This document shows positions 13,706 to 16,262 of a stretch of 16,262 nt of DNA, piece after piece. Below the pieces are notes generated by a model, which saw only the letters and a program-made list of their open reading frames with translations, ran no database searches and had not been told where the DNA came from. Origin of the DNA: Bacillota bacterium (GTDB taxonomy: Bacteria; Bacillota; Clostridia; Oscillospirales; Oscillospiraceae); contig JAJUHD010000038.1 of assembly GCA_029268085.1 (NCBI GenBank), positions 1 to 16,262 of the forward strand, written 5' to 3'. How positions within the stretch are numbered: position 1 is the stretch's first letter; the number at the start of each line of letters is the position of its first letter. The position numbers and the translations under genes were made by a program.

Positions 13706-14320
13706 ATGGAAGAAAGAAAACCTAAAGAAAAAGTCTCGCAGGTCTCTCAGCCGCTGACCCATAAGATGACGGTCACGGCAATGCTCTCTGCCGCGGCGGC
13801 GGTGCTTATGTTCATCGATTTCCCCATTCCGATAATGCCGTCGTTCATCAAGCTCGATGTTTCCGAACTTCCCGCCCTGCTCGCATCCTTCAGCCTCGGC
13901 CCGGTCTATGGCATCGTCGTCTGCCTCATCAAAAATTTGATAAACCTAGCCCGCTCCTCAACCTCCGGTGTAGGCGAATTCTGCAATTTCCTGCTCGGCG
14001 CGGTGTTTGTGTTCACAGCCGGCCTTGTTTATCAGAAGATGAAGACGCGCAAGGGCGCGCTGATCGGCTCTCTTGTCGGCGCGGCAGCAATGGCTTTGCT
14101 CAGCTATCCCATTAACTACTACATCACCTATCCCATTTACGCTAACTTCATACCAATGGAAGGAATTATCGGAATGTATCAGGCGATACTTCCGAGTGTC
14201 AAGACTCTTTCGGACTGTCTGTGGGTCTTCAACGTGCCCTTTACCTTCGTCAAGGGCCTTGTCGACGTTGCCCTAACCTTCCTGATCTACAAAGCGCTTT
14301 CGCCGATTTTGCACAAATAG
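13706..14320 (+). CDS. ribU: Riboflavin ECF transporter substrate-binding subunit RibU
   Basis: 204 residues, an integral membrane S component that captures riboflavin and works with the shared EcfA-EcfA'-EcfT module encoded elsewhere. After a charged 20-residue N-terminus come about six hydrophobic segments (roughly 21-43, 55-80, 93-111, 118-145, 150-165 and 170-196). RibU-type motifs: MPSFIKLDVSELPALLASF, LIKNLINL, GVGEFCNFLLG and SYPINYY. The upstream FMN riboswitch independently fixes the substrate class. AGGAG lies 10 bases before the ATG. Single-gene unit between the riboswitch and a strong terminator. High FMN is expected to shut it off. Confidence 0.96.
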   Translation: MEERKPKEKVSQVSQPLTHKMTVTAMLSAAAAVLMFIDFPIPIMPSFIKLDVSELPALLASFSLGPVYGIVVCLIKNLINLARSSTSGVGEFCNFLLGAVFVFTAGLVYQKMKTRKGALIGSLVGAAAMALLSYPINYYITYPIYANFIPMEGIIGMYQAILPSVKTLSDCLWVFNVPFTFVKGLVDVALTFLIYKALSPILHK

Positions 14321-14332
14321 GGCGTTTTACTT

Positions 14333-14371
14333 AACGGGGCCTTCATTTCTGATATGAAGGCCCCGTTTTTT
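14333..14371 (+). terminator. Intrinsic terminator of ribU
   Basis: AACGGGGCCTTCAT (14333-14346) pairs perfectly with ATGAAGGCCCCGTT (14354-14367) around a 7-base loop, with six consecutive Ts at 14366-14371. Confidence 0.92.
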
Positions 14372-14400
14372 GCGTATTTTACCGAAATATTAAAAATATC

Positions 14401-14429
14401 TTGAAATAACCGAAAGTTTGTGTTATTAT
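14401..14429 (+). promoter_or_regulatory. Sigma-A-type promoter of secG
   Basis: TTGAAA (14401-14406), 17-base spacer, TATTAT (14424-14429). Start expected near 14436, 55 bases before the secG ATG. Confidence 0.72.
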
Positions 14430-14490
14430 CCTCTTTGCAACTGTAACATTATAGAGGGTGTCCTCTTTTGCATTGAAAGGATCGAAGACA

Positions 14491-14727
14491 ATGGAAACTT
14501 TAAAACTCGTCCTCACGATTATCCAGCTCCTCACCTGCGTATTTCTGACCTGTGTCGTTCTTCTCCAGTCGGGCAAGCGTTCCGGTCTTTCCGGCGCGAT
14601 CGCCGGCGGTGCCGAGACCTTTCTGTCGAAGACTAAGGCCGTTACCTGGGATGCAAAGTTTGCCAAAATGACCAAGTGGGTCGGGCTTGTATTCGTACTT
14701 CTCACTCTGAGTCTCAACCTTATATAA
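14491..14727 (+). CDS. secG: Preprotein translocase subunit SecG
   Basis: 78 residues, the normal SecG length. A small membrane protein of the SecYEG channel that assists SecA-driven protein export. It has two hydrophobic segments (about 3-26 and 60-78) with the conserved connecting stretch VVLLQSGKRSGLSGAIAGGA and ETFLSKTKA; the LLQSGK and GGAETF motifs are diagnostic. The ATG at 14491 has AAAGGA 9 bases upstream; an in-frame GTG at 14458 would add 11 unconserved residues and has no ribosome binding site. It has its own promoter and a terminator 35 bp after the stop. In many Firmicutes secG is followed by rnr and smpB; here it is instead a single gene facing citrate synthase. Confidence 0.95.
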   Translation: METLKLVLTIIQLLTCVFLTCVVLLQSGKRSGLSGAIAGGAETFLSKTKAVTWDAKFAKMTKWVGLVFVLLTLSLNLI

Positions 14728-14762
14728 CAGGCTTGGGCTGCTCCATATAGCGCGCTATAATC

Positions 14763-14798
14763 AGCAGACCGGCGGTGAAGCTTCACCGCCGGTCTGCT
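14763..14798. terminator. Perfect 36-bp palindrome, terminator between convergent secG and citrate synthase genes
   Basis: AGCAGACCGGCGGTGAAG followed directly by its exact reverse complement: 18-bp arms with no spacer (about 16 pairs once a tetraloop is allowed). On the + strand TTTATT follows, a modest T-run for secG; leftward the flank is less T-rich. The stem strength suggests it serves both genes. Confidence 0.8.
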
Positions 14799-14815
14799 TT
14801 ATTCATAGTACTTTT

Positions 14816-16177
14816 TTAACGCTTATCCATGGGTATGTAGTCGATCTGCTCAAATGCCGCGCGATATGCCGGACGTATAATTTTGTTGCAGGTGACAACT
14901 TCCTCTATGCGGTGCGAGCACCAGCCCGCAATGCGCGCAATCGCAAAAAGCGGGGTAAACAGATCCTCTGGAATACCCAGCATTTTGTATACAAGTCCGG
15001 AATACATATCGACGTTGGCGCAAATCGGCGTAGCGAGCTTTTTCCGCTCCATAATAATCGGGATGCCGACACGCTCAATGCTCTCCATCAGTTCAAATTG
15101 GTCCGAGTAGCCTTTCTTTTCAGCTATATCCGCCGCATACTTCTTGATTATCTCCGCTCTGGGGTCTGACAGCGTATAGACCGCGTGCCCGAGACCGTAA
15201 ATCTTCTTCAGCCCGTCGCCCGCCGTACCGTCCATAATCTTTTCAAGATACGCCCTGATCTCGTCATCGTCCTTATAGTCGCGTACGTTCTCGCTTATGT
15301 CTCTGAACATTTCCAGAACCTTAGCGTTGGCACCGCCGTGCAGAGGCCCCTTTAAGGAACATACTGCCGACGCTATCGCACTGTATGTGTCGGTTCCGCT
15401 GGACGAAAGGACGCGGCACGCGAAAGCGGAGTTATTGCCGCCGCCGTGCTCGGCGTGGAGAATGAGCATAAGATCCAAAAGATGCGCCTCTTCCGGCGTG
15501 TAGGACTTGTCCTTACGCATCATGCGCAGGAAGTTTTCAGATACTGAAAGGTTTTCTCTCGGCACATGCAGATACAGCGACTTTCCGTCGAAATGGTGGC
15601 GCTTCACCGCATACGCATTTGCGACGATGACGGGAAAACGCCCGATCAGTTCAATGGACTGGCGCACGATATTCTCAATGGAAACGTCGTCCGGATTCTC
15701 ATCGTATGAGTAAAGAGCAAGCACGCTTCTTGCCAGCTTATTCATAACATTCTTGCTGGGCGCTTTCAGAATCATATCCTCCGTAAAGTTTGGGGGCAGC
15801 ATCCTCGCACGGGAAAGGATTGCATCGAAATGCTCGAACTGTTCCCTGTTCGGAAGGCTTCCGAGCAGAAGCAGATACGCAACCTCTTCAAAGCCGAAGG
15901 TCCCTTCCAGAGTGTGCTGGGCTATAATGTCTTCAACATCGATCCCACGGTAATAAAGCTTCCCTGGAATAGGAACGCGTCCGCCGTCCTGCATGTAGTA
16001 GCCTTGAACGCTTCCGATGCGCGTAACGCCTGCCATAACGCCGGTTCCGTCATCGTTTCTGAGTCCTCTTTTAATTGCGTGGTTCTTGTACTGGTCACTG
16101 TCGATCGTGTATGCGTTTCGGATATCGCCGCAGAGATCGGCAACATAACCCTTCAGAACGTCGTTGGAAATCTCCAA
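14816..16177 (-). CDS. gltA: Citrate synthase
   Basis: 453 residues. Condenses oxaloacetate and acetyl-CoA to citrate. Catalytic landmarks: LILHAEHGGGNNSAF near residue 240 (active-site histidine), LKGPLHGGANAKVLEMF near 285, YGLGHAVYTLSDPRAEIIK near 327 (second histidine) and ICANVDMYSGLVYKMLGIP near 387 (catalytic aspartate). N-terminal substrate-positioning segment: KLYYRGIDVEDII. The start is a TTG at 16177 with a perfect AGGAGG 7 bases upstream; the alternative GTG at 16237 would overlap the promoter. The first codons read LEISNDVLKGYVADL. A citrate/2-methylcitrate synthase activity cannot be told apart by eye, but the length and N-terminus fit the clostridial citrate synthase group. In an anaerobe with a partial TCA path it would lead to 2-oxoglutarate, the substrate of the glutamate synthase in this window. 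Confidence 0.94.
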   Translation of the reverse strand: MEISNDVLKGYVADLCGDIRNAYTIDSDQYKNHAIKRGLRNDDGTGVMAGVTRIGSVQGYYMQDGGRVPIPGKLYYRGIDVEDIIAQHTLEGTFGFEEVAYLLLLGSLPNREQFEHFDAILSRARMLPPNFTEDMILKAPSKNVMNKLARSVLALYSYDENPDDVSIENIVRQSIELIGRFPVIVANAYAVKRHHFDGKSLYLHVPRENLSVSENFLRMMRKDKSYTPEEAHLLDLMLILHAEHGGGNNSAFACRVLSSSGTDTYSAIASAVCSLKGPLHGGANAKVLEMFRDISENVRDYKDDDEIRAYLEKIMDGTAGDGLKKIYGLGHAVYTLSDPRAEIIKKYAADIAEKKGYSDQFELMESIERVGIPIIMERKKLATPICANVDMYSGLVYKMLGIPEDLFTPLFAIARIAGWCSHRIEEVVTCNKIIRPAYRAAFEQIDYIPMDKR

Positions 16178-16228
16178 ATACAGCCCTCCTTTTCCTATTT
16201 GCCGATGTGGTATAATATAATAACGTTC

Positions 16229-16257
16229 ATTATACACATGTATTTACCATTATGCAA
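16229..16257 (-). promoter_or_regulatory. Sigma-A-type promoter of citrate synthase
   Basis: Leftward strand reads TTGCAT (16257-16252), 17-base spacer, TATAAT (16234-16229). Start near 16222, about 45 bases before the TTG start codon. Supports the TTG over the upstream GTG, which lies inside the promoter. Confidence 0.78.
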
Positions 16258-16262
16258 GTTGC

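Noticed and set aside
1..16262. Mobile elements, CRISPR arrays, tRNA or rRNA genes
   Set aside because: No transposase, integrase, regularly spaced repeats, target-site duplications or cloverleaf-like sequences were seen on either strand.

Overview
The window looks like a chromosomal piece of an anaerobic clostridial Firmicute, probably a gut lineage near Oscillospiraceae/Ruminococcaceae. This is inferred from gene content and style: a type III glutamine synthetase, a split glutamate synthase, an FMN riboswitch before ribU, strong AGGAGG-type ribosome binding sites, TTGACA/TATAAT-type promoters and roughly balanced GC. There is no sign of a phage, transposon, CRISPR array, rRNA or tRNA.

Left half (1-10.3 kb): a nitrogen-assimilation block around a divergent promoter region (6125-6477). 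Leftward runs a six-gene operon: class II glutamine amidotransferase, FMN/Fe-S glutamate synthase core, four-cluster ferredoxin subunit, FAD/NAD(P) oxidoreductase, GXGXG beta-helix protein and a type I glutamine synthetase cut by the window edge. Together these are a glutamate synthase taken apart into separate polypeptides, plus its electron-input proteins and a source of glutamine. Rightward run a type III glutamine synthetase (glnN) and a glutamine-dependent asparagine synthetase (asnB). The products form a glutamine/glutamate/asparagine hub.

The main regulatory observation is that each of the three nitrogen units (left operon, glnN, asnB) has an intrinsic-terminator-like hairpin with a U-tract between the nearest upstream promoter and its first start codon. 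In two of them the U-tract runs directly into the Shine-Dalgarno sequence, the same layout as in the FMN-riboswitch leader of ribU in this window. This suggests transcription attenuation by an effector that is not identifiable here. The two divergent promoters also share an exact 10-bp repeat, and the two leader RNAs share complementary 8-mers.

Right half (10.3-16.3 kb): a stand-alone FapA/DUF342 beta-helix protein; a convergent GNAT acetyltransferase; a probable 46-residue highly charged small protein with its own promoter-like element and hairpin; about 250 bp with no convincing gene; then promoter, FMN riboswitch, terminator and ribU (riboflavin ECF transporter S component); secG with its own promoter; and, converging on secG, a citrate synthase read from a TTG start. 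Citrate synthase can feed carbon toward 2-oxoglutarate, the acceptor of glutamate synthase, but it is a separate transcription unit.
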